Of a DNA stretch of 64,000 nt, positions 43,969 to 53,546 are shown piece by piece. The DNA lies in NCBI RefSeq assembly GCF_020595095.1, contig NZ_JAJDOP010000001.1, positions 434,001 through 498,000 of the forward strand. Direction: 5' to 3'. Position 1 is the first letter of the stretch; every line of letters begins with the position of its first letter. Origin of the DNA: Microvirga rosea. Its GTDB lineage: Bacteria > Pseudomonadota > Alphaproteobacteria > Rhizobiales > Beijerinckiaceae. Position numbers and translations under genes: made by a program. Under the pieces are notes generated by a model, which worked only from the letters and a program-made list of their open reading frames with translations, was not told where the DNA came from and did not search any database.

Positions 43969-44014
43969 GGTTGAACCTCACTCGCTTCGTGAGCATCACA
44001 TCCAGGTCGATTTC

Positions 44015-44434
44015 ATGAAATCCAGCCCAATGAAATTCGCAGGTGCGGCCAGTGTCCTCTTCCTGTGCGCCTCGGTCGCGCAGGCGCAGAATCTCGGACG
44101 GATCGACGTACCCATCGTCATAGGAGGCAATGACGAGTTCGACGCATGCTATGGCACCGGCGTCATTGTCGGGCTCGATCCCAAAGGAGACGGATTCCTG
44201 TCCGTGAGAAGTGGCCCAGGAGGTAAGCCCTATCGGGAGATTGATCGGCGCTACAATGGCCAGCAGGTCCAATTGTGCACCGATCATGGGCCCTGGATCG
44301 CAATCGTCTATGATCCGTCTGGACGCCTGGAAGCCTGCGGCGTTCGCTCCCCTTGGCCGGTGAAGCAGTCTTACACGGGACCTTGCCGGTACGGCTGGGT
44401 TCACTCCCGCTATGTCAAGCTCACTTCCGGCTAG
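44015..44434 (+). CDS. small exported SH3-like protein
   Basis: A 139-residue exported protein. The signal peptide (about 1-25, SVAQA-QN) precedes a domain with GFLSVRSGPGGKPYREID and CRYGWVHSRYVKL, a pattern typical of bacterial SH3 domains that bind peptidoglycan or peptides. Four cysteines are present. It follows the 752-residue protein by 46 nt and may be its operon partner. ATG 44015 is chosen because the hydrophobic signal starts soon after it; the open frame from 43901 overlaps the previous gene. Confidence 0.7.
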   Translation: MKSSPMKFAGAASVLFLCASVAQAQNLGRIDVPIVIGGNDEFDACYGTGVIVGLDPKGDGFLSVRSGPGGKPYREIDRRYNGQQVQLCTDHGPWIAIVYDPSGRLEACGVRSPWPVKQSYTGPCRYGWVHSRYVKLTSG

Positions 44435-44456
44435 GCGCATCTTGCGCGGAGCATGA

Positions 44457-44488
44457 GCCTCACCGACAATTTTCCCTGCCGGTGAGGC
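44457..44488. terminator. bidirectional hairpin terminator
   Basis: A 9-bp stem (GCCTCACCG / CGGTGAGGC) with a 14-nt loop holding TTTTC lies between the SH3-like gene and the convergent autotransporter gene. Confidence 0.75.
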
Positions 44489-44549
44489 CGTATCATGAAT
44501 CGCCTAGAACGGCCCGATCAGGTTCAAAAGAGAGACTGGCGCCACCAGA

Positions 44550-47500
44550 TCAGCGTGTCTCGAACTTCCACACGAAGTTGCCTTTGATCGCATGCTCCTG
44601 GGCTTTGCTCCCAATCTGGCCGCTGTAGGAAACACCCAGCATGATCGCATCGGACGGCTGCCATTCCAGGCCAGCTTCCGCAACCAAGGCATTCCGGTCC
44701 AGGGGAGTGCCCGAGACGGTAAACGCGGATGCTCCGTCTCGGAATGCGAGGAGCGCTTCCGGCTCGATATCGCCGAAGGCGTGGCGCCATCCAAGCAATC
44801 CCCGGACGGTCAGGGGAATGTCCCGGCTCAATCGCGCCTCTGCGCGCAAGCCCAGCGTCGTGCTGCCGAGATCGTGGCTCCGTGCATAGCCCGCTAATGC
44901 GGCCGCACCGCCACTTTCCACAAAACCGTCGGTACGGAGCCGGAGGATGGAAGCGCCCAGGAAAGGCTCGATTTCAGCTCCGGCAAAAGCGAACCGATAG
45001 CCGACCTCCCCAAAAGCCTGGAGGGTTGATCCGTTGTAGGATGCACCGGTTGCATCGGCAAAGCCCGGGAAAGTGATGGTGCGGTTGGTGTCGATGTCAT
45101 GTCCCGCATAGGCGGCGCCGAGACGCAGCGTGATGGCCCCCCAGTTAGCGGAGCCGTAAAGCGCTCCGAAGACGCTTTCATTGGACCCTGAGGACAGGAG
45201 AGAATCGACATCGAACGATGTATGGGTGTAGCCACCGGCAAGGCCGAGGCGAATGCCATCCGAAACACGCGCATCGGCGCCGAGAATGAAGCCTCCGGTC
45301 GAAGAGTCGAGGCCGGCCGTATAGGCGCTCGACCGAATTTTCCCCCAGGATCCGAATCCTTCACCCCACAACGCGAAACGGCGCGGATCGAGAGACGGAT
45401 AAGGAACATTGGCGATGGCCATGGCACGGCCTGGCCGGTCTGCCGCATAGGCCGCAGGGACCTGGGTCGTCCCGGAGAGGAGCGGCGCCCGCATGCGGCC
45501 GAGCAGAGCATCCTGGACGATACGCGCATCCCCATAGGCCGCGGAGACGGCAGAGGCGTGTGCTTCGCCGGACAGAAGATCGAAGGCCCGGTCCGCGGAC
45601 GCGGCATCAAGCTGGAGAATAGCCTCGTCCAGCCGGCTGTTCGTTCCGAGAGCTTCGATGGCGTTCGCCACGTCTTTCTCTCCGGGCGTTGATTCCGCAT
45701 CGGCAAAGGATGTCTGGTTCCGCTCAAAGCTCACGGTCACGCTGTTGCCCGAATAGCGGAGCCGCGGATCCAGGAAGGCCGACACGCTGTTTGAGCGCAC
45801 CGTTCCGAAGAGCCCGGTCGTTCCTCCTGCCGAACTCACGATCTCCATTTGAGTGCCGACGGGGGCTATTCCATTGACAAGAACCAGATCGACGGCACCT
45901 CCAGACATTGTGGTTACACCGCCGACGACGAGACGGTCATGCTGGCCCTGAGCGTTGGCGTCGACCCGGTAGGTCGATGTCGGCAGAAGCGTTGCGTTGC
46001 CCGCAACGGTCATCGTTCCGAATGTCCCGCCTGCCGCTCCACCGGGTTCCAACGTTCCTGCGAGCGTAAGCGGGGCCTGGATCACCCCGGTCCCCCGCAA
46101 GGTCGCCGATGGTCCGATGGCCATTGCCGAGGCAACGGAGCCATTGAGTGTCAGAACGCCGCCAAGAATGTTCGTCCCGCCCGCATAGGTGTTCTGGCCC
46201 GTGAGAACCAAGTTGCCGTCACCGCGCTTCACGAGACCGCCCGTGCCGACGATGTCGTTGGACCATACGGAATCGTAGCCTTTCGTGTTCACGTCGAACG
46301 TCTGGGCAAAACCCTCAGCGCCGAACTCTCGAGGTCCCTTTACGGCTCGCCCAAGATTGAGCAGGCCACGGCCGTAAATTTCCTTTGGGCCGATGTTGTC
46401 CGTTGTGGTCAGCATCACCTCGATGATCTGGCGAGCGCTCATGTAGGGGAACGCTTCGCGCAGCACCGCCGCCGCACCTGCGACGACGGGGGCGGCCATC
46501 GAGGTTCCGACCATCGTTTGATAGGTGCTGAACGGATAGGTGGAGAGGATTTCGTAATAATCCTTGCTTTGACCGGAGCGAGCGTGATCGCCGCCGGGAG
46601 CTGCAAGGCACCAGAGGAAAGTCACGCCGCAGCGATTGCTGTAGCTTGCGATCTGATTATTGCGATCCGTCGAAACAACGGCGATCAAGGCTCCCTGCAG
46701 ATCGGAAAAGTCGAGATTCGCGTATGCCGGATCGTTGGGGTCGGCATAGATGTATGTGGCAGGGTTGGTCGGGTCCGTACCCCCGGTGACGAAGGTGTAG
46801 GCGCCGGCCCTCGTGTTTTCCGGGCGGATATAAGGAAAGAAGCCGATGCCATCCGGGCTGCCTGAGGCAATGGGCTGTTCCTGAAAGGCATTTCCCGCCG
46901 CAAAGACAAGAACAATGTCCGCATCCGCTGCCGTCTTCACGGCATCGTATTCAGCCCGAAGCGTCGGCCCCACGATCAGCTTGTCGGCCGTCACCACATA
47001 ATGGGGATTTTGATAATAGTTGCCGGATGCGTCCTTGAGCCAGCGGGGTGGCAGGGGATTAGGGCCATAGCTGCCGTTGACCACCTTCGCGCCAGCCGTA
47101 GCCGCATAGTGAAGCGCGCTGATGGTCGGGTCCTCGCTGTCATCGTTTGTTGCAACTTCGATGGCCCGCAAGGGCAGGATCGTTGCGTTGTATGCGACAC
47201 CCTGAGTTCCAACGCCGTTTCGTCCGGCGCCGATGATACCGGCCACATGCGTCCCGTGGCCCGCAATCGCTCCGTCCTCTTCCAGATCCGACATGAAACC
47301 CGGAGGTTCGCCCGCCGCGAACGAGCGCAGAAGCGGAGAAATCCTTCCGGCAAATTCCGGATGCGCGACATCAAGGCCGGTATCGATCACGCCAACGACG
47401 ACGCCTTTGCCCGTGAAGCCCATGGCGTAAGCGTCCGCCGCATTGATCTTCCCGAGATACCAGGACCGGTTGTATTCATCCGTCTGGAAGGACGCTGCTA

Positions 47501-47783
47501 CCGTGGCGTTGATTCCTGGCGCAAAGGCTTCCGTGGGAGAGCCATTCCGTATTGCGGGAGCCGGCTTGTATCCATGGCCCGAGGCCGCGGAGAGAACACC
47601 GAACTGCTCTTCGACAAAGCTTGGCAGACGTAAGCCTGCGACATCAGCTGCCGACGCAAGGGAGAGACTCGTCAACAGGCCCAGCGATGCGGTGCTGGCC
47701 ATCAGGCTCGCAGTAAGCAACCGCGGCCGCGTGAATCGGATAGGATTAACGGCGAAGAAACGCCGAAAGGAAAAAACTGTCAT
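44550..47783 (-). CDS. subtilisin-like (S8) serine protease autotransporter
   Basis: A 1077-residue type Va autotransporter. An extended signal peptide (1-46, ending LASAAD) is followed by a subtilase domain with the triad D134 (VVIDTGLD context), H176 (GHGTHVAGI) and S428 (GTSMAAP). One autotransporter-associated beta-strand repeat (LVKRGDGNLVLTGQNTYAGG, about 505-525) and a beta-helical stretch follow. The C-terminal barrel covers about 800-1077 and ends in FETR after WK. It should insert its own barrel in the outer membrane and expose the protease at the surface. Monocistronic, with convergent neighbour downstream. Confidence 0.92.
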   Translation of the reverse strand: MTVFSFRRFFAVNPIRFTRPRLLTASLMASTASLGLLTSLSLASAADVAGLRLPSFVEEQFGVLSAASGHGYKPAPAIRNGSPTEAFAPGINATVAASFQTDEYNRSWYLGKINAADAYAMGFTGKGVVVGVIDTGLDVAHPEFAGRISPLLRSFAAGEPPGFMSDLEEDGAIAGHGTHVAGIIGAGRNGVGTQGVAYNATILPLRAIEVATNDDSEDPTISALHYAATAGAKVVNGSYGPNPLPPRWLKDASGNYYQNPHYVVTADKLIVGPTLRAEYDAVKTAADADIVLVFAAGNAFQEQPIASGSPDGIGFFPYIRPENTRAGAYTFVTGGTDPTNPATYIYADPNDPAYANLDFSDLQGALIAVVSTDRNNQIASYSNRCGVTFLWCLAAPGGDHARSGQSKDYYEILSTYPFSTYQTMVGTSMAAPVVAGAAAVLREAFPYMSARQIIEVMLTTTDNIGPKEIYGRGLLNLGRAVKGPREFGAEGFAQTFDVNTKGYDSVWSNDIVGTGGLVKRGDGNLVLTGQNTYAGGTNILGGVLTLNGSVASAMAIGPSATLRGTGVIQAPLTLAGTLEPGGAAGGTFGTMTVAGNATLLPTSTYRVDANAQGQHDRLVVGGVTTMSGGAVDLVLVNGIAPVGTQMEIVSSAGGTTGLFGTVRSNSVSAFLDPRLRYSGNSVTVSFERNQTSFADAESTPGEKDVANAIEALGTNSRLDEAILQLDAASADRAFDLLSGEAHASAVSAAYGDARIVQDALLGRMRAPLLSGTTQVPAAYAADRPGRAMAIANVPYPSLDPRRFALWGEGFGSWGKIRSSAYTAGLDSSTGGFILGADARVSDGIRLGLAGGYTHTSFDVDSLLSSGSNESVFGALYGSANWGAITLRLGAAYAGHDIDTNRTITFPGFADATGASYNGSTLQAFGEVGYRFAFAGAEIEPFLGASILRLRTDGFVESGGAAALAGYARSHDLGSTTLGLRAEARLSRDIPLTVRGLLGWRHAFGDIEPEALLAFRDGASAFTVSGTPLDRNALVAEAGLEWQPSDAIMLGVSYSGQIGSKAQEHAIKGNFVWKFETR

Positions 47784-47935
47784 GATGCCCCAAGTCTGAC
47801 GCGTCTTGTTCGACGTCGTATTGAGGGGCAGACTAAGAATTCAACTTTCGGCGTCTAGCGCTTTGCTTGAGCAAACTCGTCGTTTTTACGGCCTGTTACC
47901 TTAAGGCAACTGCGAATAATATGACAGGCGATACT

Positions 47936-48256
47936 CTATCCAAGGGGCCGAAAGCTACGGCTATCCTTTCGGGCCACGGGAACTTGCCTCTTGTGCACGA
48001 CTGCCCGGGAGGCGGATGAACGTTTGACGGCCACCTTCCTGTAGGCTCGCGTATTCCGCACACGCGGACGCTCGGCTGACGCTCCGACGACACCGCCGAT
48101 CACTCCACCCACGGCAGCCCCGATCGGCCCGCCGACGACGGCTCCGGCAAGGGCCCCGGTTCCTGCACCGGCTGCGGTAGCCGCTTGCGCCATGGCTGGA
48201 GCGGGATGCAAGGCAAAAGCCGACAGGATAATGAACGGCAAGGCTAGGAGACGCAT
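47936..48256 (-). CDS. small exported glycine-zipper protein
   Basis: A 106-residue protein with a signal peptide (about 1-24, APAMA-QA) and a Gly/Ala zipper (GTGALAGAVVGGPIGAAVGG) that can form paired membrane helices, as in outer-membrane lipoproteins and glycine-zipper proteins. The C terminus is strongly basic. ATG 48256 has a GGAGGA at correct spacing; ATG 48262 is too close to it, and the open frame to 48361 is ignored. Unknown function; encoded downstream of the dehydrogenase gene, so possibly in one transcript. Confidence 0.65.
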   Translation of the reverse strand: MRLLALPFIILSAFALHPAPAMAQAATAAGAGTGALAGAVVGGPIGAAVGGVIGGVVGASAERPRVRNTRAYRKVAVKRSSASRAVVHKRQVPVARKDSRSFRPLG

Positions 48257-48344
48257 CAACATTCCTCCGAGAACATCCCGGCGGGAACGCCCCTGAAACG
48301 GATGGGTTCCGGAAACCGTCCCAGAAACCATGACGGCGAAGGCG

Positions 48345-49763
48345 TTACGGGAAAACCGCAACGCTCTTGATGTTCACGAACTCATGGATCCCGAAATCCG
48401 AGCATTCACGCCCGTAGCCGCTGTCCTTGACACCCCCAAAGGGCATGCGGGGGTCGGAGCGGACATTGCCGTTCACGAAGCTCATCCCGGCTTCCAGGAA
48501 CTCGGCGGCTATGCGCTCGCCACGGGCAAGATCGCTCGTCAGAACGCCGGATCCAAGGCCGAAGCGCGCGCCATTCGCAATACGGATGGCCTCGCTCTCG
48601 TCCCTGGCCTCTATGACGGCCGCGACAGGGCCGAAGACTTCGTCGTCATAGGCCGGCATTCCAGGGCGCACGTCGGTCAGGACTGTCGGCGGGTACCAGG
48701 CTCCAGGACGCTCAGGAACTTCGCCGCCCGTCAGCAAGCGAGCGCCACGTTCGATGCTGCGGCGGACCTGATCATGAATCTGATCCCGAGCCTTGACGCT
48801 TTCCATCGGCCCGAGCTTGCTGTCGGCGCTGCGAGGATCGCCCATCGTGTAGCGCTCCATCTCGGTCACGAGCGCGCGCTCGAAGGCTTCCCGCACGAGC
48901 TGCACGACAATAAACCGCTTGCCGGCAATGCAACTCTGGCCGCCATTCACCATTCGGGCTGTGGCGCAGACCTGCGCGGCCTTTGCGATATCGGCATCTT
49001 CCAACACCAGGTAGGCGTCGGATCCTCCGAGTTCGAGAACGCTTTTCTTGAGTGCGGCGCCTGCCGCGGCGGCGACGCGCCGTCCGGCCTCGACGCTCCC
49101 CGTCAACGTGACGGCCGCGATGGCCTGATCATCGATAAGGGGCTGAACGCTCCCACTCGGTATCAGAAGGGCGCGGAACACATTCTCCGGAAATCCAGCC
49201 TCGCGAAAGACACTCTCGATGGCCAGGGCGCATCCCGGAACATTGCTGGCATGTTTCAAGACGGCCGTGTTGCCGGCCATCAGAGTTGGCGCCGCAAACC
49301 GAAAAACTTGCCAGAACGGGAAGTTCCACGGCATGACGGCGAGAACGGTGCCGATCGGGTTGAACGTCACGAAGGCCTTATGCCCGTCAAGGTCGACAGG
49401 GCGACGAGCCAGGAAAGTCTCGGCATGGTCGGCAAAATAATCGCAGTTGAACGCACATTTCTCGATTTCGCTGCGCCCATCCGCGGTGAGCTTGCCCATT
49501 TCCGCTGTCATCAACTCCGCGAACTCGTCCTTTCGGCGCCGCAGAACCCGAGCCGCCTCCTTCATCAACCGGGCGCGCTCCGTGAAGGAGACGCTGCGCC
49601 AATTGTCGAACGCCGCACGAGCCTGCCGGGCAATCTCGAGAGCTTCATCGACATTGTGGCCCTCGTAGCGGCGGCCTGACTGTCCCGTGGCGGGATCCAC
49701 GGTTTCAAAGCGCGGCTTGTCCACGGATTTGACCGGGCGATCGGACACGGAGCTCTGAGCCAT
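48345..49763 (-). CDS. NAD(P)-dependent succinate-semialdehyde-type dehydrogenase
   Basis: A 472-residue aldehyde dehydrogenase, closest to the GabD/Sad group. The catalytic Cys lies in NGGQSCIAGKRF and the general base Glu in VLELGGSDAYLV. The coenzyme site is TLTGSVEAGRRV and MPWNFPFWQVFR carries the Asn of the oxyanion hole. It probably oxidises succinate semialdehyde or a similar short aldehyde to the acid. AAAGGAT precedes ATG 49763. The universal stress gene is upstream on the same strand, 123 nt away. Confidence 0.88.
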   Translation of the reverse strand: MAQSSVSDRPVKSVDKPRFETVDPATGQSGRRYEGHNVDEALEIARQARAAFDNWRSVSFTERARLMKEAARVLRRRKDEFAELMTAEMGKLTADGRSEIEKCAFNCDYFADHAETFLARRPVDLDGHKAFVTFNPIGTVLAVMPWNFPFWQVFRFAAPTLMAGNTAVLKHASNVPGCALAIESVFREAGFPENVFRALLIPSGSVQPLIDDQAIAAVTLTGSVEAGRRVAAAAGAALKKSVLELGGSDAYLVLEDADIAKAAQVCATARMVNGGQSCIAGKRFIVVQLVREAFERALVTEMERYTMGDPRSADSKLGPMESVKARDQIHDQVRRSIERGARLLTGGEVPERPGAWYPPTVLTDVRPGMPAYDDEVFGPVAAVIEARDESEAIRIANGARFGLGSGVLTSDLARGERIAAEFLEAGMSFVNGNVRSDPRMPFGGVKDSGYGRECSDFGIHEFVNIKSVAVFP

Positions 49764-49886
49764 GGGAGGATCCTTTCAAAAGGGGCTCCCCACACCAGGG
49801 GAGCCACAGCGCGCGTGACTTCATAAGTCTCGGCATGAAAGCCGGTTCCTCCCCTGCCGCCGGTGGAACGTCTCTGTCTGCGCTCT

Positions 49887-50729
49887 TTAATGGGCCATCA
49901 GAACCGGCAGGTCCGACCTCTCCAGCATATCCCGGCTGGTGCCACCGAGGATCCATTCGCGGACCCGCGAATGGCCATAGCCGCCCATGACGATCAGGTC
50001 GGCGGACATGCGGTGAGCGTGGTCGAGGATAATGTCGGAAACAGCGCGTCCGTTGCTTGTGACGAAGTCGACCTCGACCTGGCTGCCGTAGCGGTTGAGA
50101 TGCCGGGCGATGTCAATGTCCAGGGATGACTTGCCGTCTGGCGTTTTCGGAGGGTCGACCAGAAGAACGCTTGTCCGGGTTGCTTTCTCGATGAAGGGCG
50201 CCGCCTCGGCGACCGCGCGGGTCGTCTCCCGGGTGTCACGCCAGGCGACCAGGATCCGTCTGATGGTATCGGGAGGTTGTCGGCCCGGCGGAACGACATA
50301 GATGCCGCGCCCGCCTCCGAAAAGCACGGCTTCGAACAGGTCGTCCCACTGGGCGGAACCGCTGTTCTCGTAAGGCCGCTTCGTCACAAAAAGATCCGCG
50401 CGTCTGGCTTCCGAAACGACCTGGCCGATCAGTTGTCCGGGTGTCCCGTCCAGGCGGCGAAGCTCGCTGGGGACGGAGAGGCGGGAGAATCGCTCGGACA
50501 GGCGCTGCTGCGTGCGGTCACCGGCTCGTCTTGCCTCGTCGTCGAGCTCCGCAACGACACCGGCAGCGGCTGCGCCATCCATCGGGGTCAAAGAGGCCAG
50601 ATCCGGAAGAACGTTGGTGAAGAGCCCTGTTACGTGAGCCTGGCTCGCGGCGGCGATTGCCTCGCCGTGGGCCAGACGAATCTCATCGTCCGAACTGCCG
50701 TCCAGATGAACCAGAACGTCCTTGATCAT
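49887..50729 (-). CDS. universal stress protein, two UspA domains
   Basis: About 280 residues with two Usp folds in tandem. The C-terminal domain keeps the ATP-binding signature GGYGHSRVREWILGG followed by TSRDML, while the N-terminal one (about 1-145) has a degenerate loop. Two-domain Usps are common in alphaproteobacteria and respond to starvation and oxidative stress. I take ATG 50729 because GGAG lies just before it; ATG 50741 has no ribosome site. The nearby dehydrogenase and catalase fit a stress context. Confidence 0.88.
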   Translation of the reverse strand: MIKDVLVHLDGSSDDEIRLAHGEAIAAASQAHVTGLFTNVLPDLASLTPMDGAAAAGVVAELDDEARRAGDRTQQRLSERFSRLSVPSELRRLDGTPGQLIGQVVSEARRADLFVTKRPYENSGSAQWDDLFEAVLFGGGRGIYVVPPGRQPPDTIRRILVAWRDTRETTRAVAEAAPFIEKATRTSVLLVDPPKTPDGKSSLDIDIARHLNRYGSQVEVDFVTSNGRAVSDIILDHAHRMSADLIVMGGYGHSRVREWILGGTSRDMLERSDLPVLMAH

Positions 50730-50868
50730 CTTGTTCTCCATGCGGTTAAGGCGAGGGTCGATCTCATGCCGATCACGCCTGCGTCGGGAGCATTCAATAC
50801 CAGCTTGGCCGTTCTGTCCTTGATCCTACGCAAGACCTGATCTGATCGTGGCGCATGCCGGATGGCGG

Positions 50869-52086
50869 CTACCGATCAAGGGCGCTCTCAAGGGTGAAAA
50901 GTTCCTGCGAGCGCTTGACCCCGCGCAAGGCGTACCGCCCGACCGAGACGAGCTGATCACGGTCGCTGTCTTCAGCCGCCGCCGCAAATGCCGATGAGAC
51001 CAGAACATTTCTCTCGACGGAATGGCACAGGGCGGCGATCCGGCTCACCTCGTTGACGGCCGGACCCACAACCGTAAAGTCGAGCCGGTCCCGGCTGCCG
51101 ATATTGCCATAGAAAACCTCGCCGACGTGCAAACCGAGATAGGCGCTTGTGATGGGCAGCCCCTGCGCCGACCGATGGCGGTTGAGCTCCTCGATCTTCA
51201 GCCGCATTGCGCTTTCGGCCATGAGGGCGCGCTGACAGGCAAGGCCCGGGTCCTTGGTCTTGAAGATCGCCAAGGTTCCATCCCCTATGAGCTTCAGCAC
51301 ATCCCCTCCCGCATCGTGAATGGAGGAAATGATCGCCTCGGAATAATCGTTCAGGAACGGGATGATCTGCTCCGGCGCGGAGCTTTCGGCGATCCGCGTG
51401 AAGCCATGCAGGTCGCTGAACCAGAGAACGGCTGAAATTCGATCCGTTACGCCCCTGGCGATACGCCCGCTGAGCACCCGCCGCCCGGCATCGCGGCCGA
51501 GATAGGTCTCGACGAGAGTCTCGGCGATCCGCGCAAGGGAGCTGCACTTCATGGCAAGCGCCAAGGATGGGACAAGCCGGCGCAGCGCTCCCAGCTCCTG
51601 TTCGGAGAAGCCGCCTGGCGCATCGGTGGTCCAGGAGGAAAAGATGCAGTCCATCTCACCGATCACGCCCTGCGCGGCAAAGCGCTGCATGAGCGCGACG
51701 TAATCCGTCTGTCCCTGACCATGAAGATCTTGAAGGATGGGAAAATCGCCAGAATGGTCGGGGCCGACTCTGCGGCGAAGCATCTCCTCCCCATTCTGAT
51801 AGAGGTGGAAATAGGGACTGCGCCGCCACAGCGCCTCAGCTTCGGTGCCTTCGCTGAGACGCCCGTATTCCGACACGGGTTCGAATTCCGCCTGATGAAC
51901 CCAGCGGAAGACACGTCCTTCAAAAACCGGATGAAGGGTGTCGATGCCCATGTTCGCGCGCCTGATCGGCAAACCGGCTTCCACAAGGCGGCTGCAGAAC
52001 CCAGGCAGCAGATCCGTTTCGGACATGCCTGAAAGGCCTGCTGCCGTTACCCATTCGACAATGCGGGTCGCCTCTGCAGCATCCAT
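50869..52086 (-). CDS. class III adenylate/guanylate cyclase
   Basis: A 405-residue soluble protein. Residues 1-200 are an N-terminal sensor-like region without a recognised family. The cyclase homology domain (about 210-395) shows LWFSDLHGFTRIAESS with the metal-binding Asp, LKLIGDGTLAIF with the second Asp, and GLHVGEVFYGNIGSRDRLDFTVVG. The latter carries the transition-state region. ATP or GTP specificity cannot be decided by eye. GGGAGG lies before ATG 52086. It stands alone. Confidence 0.88.
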   Translation of the reverse strand: MDAAEATRIVEWVTAAGLSGMSETDLLPGFCSRLVEAGLPIRRANMGIDTLHPVFEGRVFRWVHQAEFEPVSEYGRLSEGTEAEALWRRSPYFHLYQNGEEMLRRRVGPDHSGDFPILQDLHGQGQTDYVALMQRFAAQGVIGEMDCIFSSWTTDAPGGFSEQELGALRRLVPSLALAMKCSSLARIAETLVETYLGRDAGRRVLSGRIARGVTDRISAVLWFSDLHGFTRIAESSAPEQIIPFLNDYSEAIISSIHDAGGDVLKLIGDGTLAIFKTKDPGLACQRALMAESAMRLKIEELNRHRSAQGLPITSAYLGLHVGEVFYGNIGSRDRLDFTVVGPAVNEVSRIAALCHSVERNVLVSSAFAAAAEDSDRDQLVSVGRYALRGVKRSQELFTLESALDR

Positions 52087-52325
52087 GAAAAGCCTCCCAG
52101 GATCATGACGGGATCAGTCGGAGCTGAACGCATCTTGGCCGAGCACTGACGCATATCACAAGAGCGGCGGCCTTATGTGAGCGCGAGATGAAAAAACCAG
52201 CTGCTCCCGTGGCACCCCCTTGAAACCTGAAGGATCGACAAGGCTCTCCAAGGGACCGACACGGGATTTTCTGAAACGTTCGATCTCGATTCTATCAAAG
52301 ACGACCGTGATCGGTCTGCCAAGCC

Positions 52326-53030
52326 TCAGCCGCCAGGGATCTCCGCCTTGGGAGGCAGCGGAAACAGGGACACGAACCTCTTTGCGAGGGTGCGGTCTCC
52401 GTCGATTTGCAGAACACCTTCCGATTCGAGCGCCGAAAGTTCCTGACCCGCATAGATGGCGCGTGCAATGGCCGGGGCGGTGCCCGAAAAGACGAGATCG
52501 ACATTGTCCAGAGCGGCCCGTTCAATCGCGATTTGTCCCTCGCTGACACGGCCCGCATAGGTTTCTTCCCCAATTCGAAAGCCGACGCGGATATCGCGTC
52601 CTCGAGCGCGAGCGGGGTCGATCATTGTCCTCAGGGACAGCATGAGAGACACAGCGCTGAATGGAAGGCTCGGATCGTGGGTGGGCGAGCGAGCAGCCCA
52701 GCGCCCCAGCGACTGAAAGATCGGCTCGCTCTGATAGCCCCATTCGGTCAATTCGTAGACCTGAGCTGCCGCCGGCGGGGGAAGCTTGCGCCGAATGACG
52801 ATGCCGGCCGCCTCCAGGCCTTCGAGACGCTGTGTCAGGACGTTCGCGCTGATGCCGGGGAGATTGGTCCGAAGGTCGCTGAAACGTCTCGGGCCCAACA
52901 TGAGCTCGCGAATGACCAAGAGGGCCCAGCGCTCGCCGACCAGGTCAAGCGCGTGCGCGGTCGCGCAAGCGTCATCGTAGTGACGTCTGGCATTGTTCTT
53001 CGCTTCTTTAGTTATTTTTTCTAACTTCAT
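52326..53030 (-). CDS. HxlR family regulator fused to a SCP2-like domain
   Basis: 234 residues. The N-terminal winged helix (about 20-115, ALDLVGERWALLVIRELMLG then FSDLRTNLPGISANVLTQRL) is of the HxlR type. The C-terminal half (about 130-225) resembles a sterol-carrier-like SCP2 fold, probably the ligand sensor. It is divergent from the VOC and SRPBCC genes, so it probably controls them and itself. An inverted repeat overlaps its start codon. There is no clear ribosome site before ATG 53030, so translation may be leaderless or weak. Confidence 0.83.
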   Translation of the reverse strand: MKLEKITKEAKNNARRHYDDACATAHALDLVGERWALLVIRELMLGPRRFSDLRTNLPGISANVLTQRLEGLEAAGIVIRRKLPPPAAAQVYELTEWGYQSEPIFQSLGRWAARSPTHDPSLPFSAVSLMLSLRTMIDPARARGRDIRVGFRIGEETYAGRVSEGQIAIERAALDNVDLVFSGTAPAIARAIYAGQELSALESEGVLQIDGDRTLAKRFVSLFPLPPKAEIPGG

Positions 53031-53050
53031 AGTTGCTATTTATAACTAAA
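53007..53050. promoter_or_regulatory. inverted repeat at the HxlR/VOC divergent promoter
   Basis: TTTAGTTA (53007-53014) and TAACTAAA (53043-53050) form an 8-bp inverted repeat, with a further TAGTT near 53030 and AACTA next to it. The repeat covers the start codon of the HxlR gene and lies before the VOC gene. This is a good candidate operator for the HxlR protein. Confidence 0.55.
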
Positions 53051-53087
53051 TCGGACATAGGTGTCAAACCAACCAGGAGGAACCCCA

Positions 53088-53519
53088 ATGACCAAGATGA
53101 TTTTCCTGAACCTTCCCGTCAGCGACCTCGCCCGCGCGACGGCCTTCTATCAGGCGGTCGGAGCAACGAAAAATGAACAGTTCTCCGACGACACCGCATC
53201 CGGCATGGCTTTCTCCGAAACCATCCACGTGATGCTCCTGACACACGAGAAGTTTCGTCAGTTCACCCCAAAGGACATCGCCGATGCGAAGCGCACCAGC
53301 GAAGTGCTGATCTGCCTGTCCGCCGAGAGCCGCGAAGCTGTCGACGATTTGGTGGCCAAAGCAGCGGGAGCAGGGGGCTTGGCCGATCCCGGCCCGAAGC
53401 AGGACTACGGCTTCATGTATGGCCGCAGCTTCGAGGATCTCGACGGACATATCTGGGAAGTGATGTGGATGGATCTCGAGGCCTGCAAGCAGGCTCAAGC
53501 CGACATGGCGACCGCCTAG
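53088..53519 (+). CDS. VOC family protein (glyoxalase-like)
   Basis: A 143-residue single-module VOC protein similar to the lactoylglutathione lyase relatives found with SRPBCC partners. It starts MTKMIFLNLPVSDLARATAFY. The C-terminal metal ligand site is DLDGHIWEVMWMD. AGGAGG lies 8 nt before ATG 53088; the GTG at 53061 is not needed. It is followed 27 nt later by the SRPBCC gene and is divergent from the HxlR regulator. Confidence 0.85.
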   Translation: MTKMIFLNLPVSDLARATAFYQAVGATKNEQFSDDTASGMAFSETIHVMLLTHEKFRQFTPKDIADAKRTSEVLICLSAESREAVDDLVAKAAGAGGLADPGPKQDYGFMYGRSFEDLDGHIWEVMWMDLEACKQAQADMATA

Positions 53520-53546
53520 CCCTCACGCGAACGGGAGAAACGTCCT

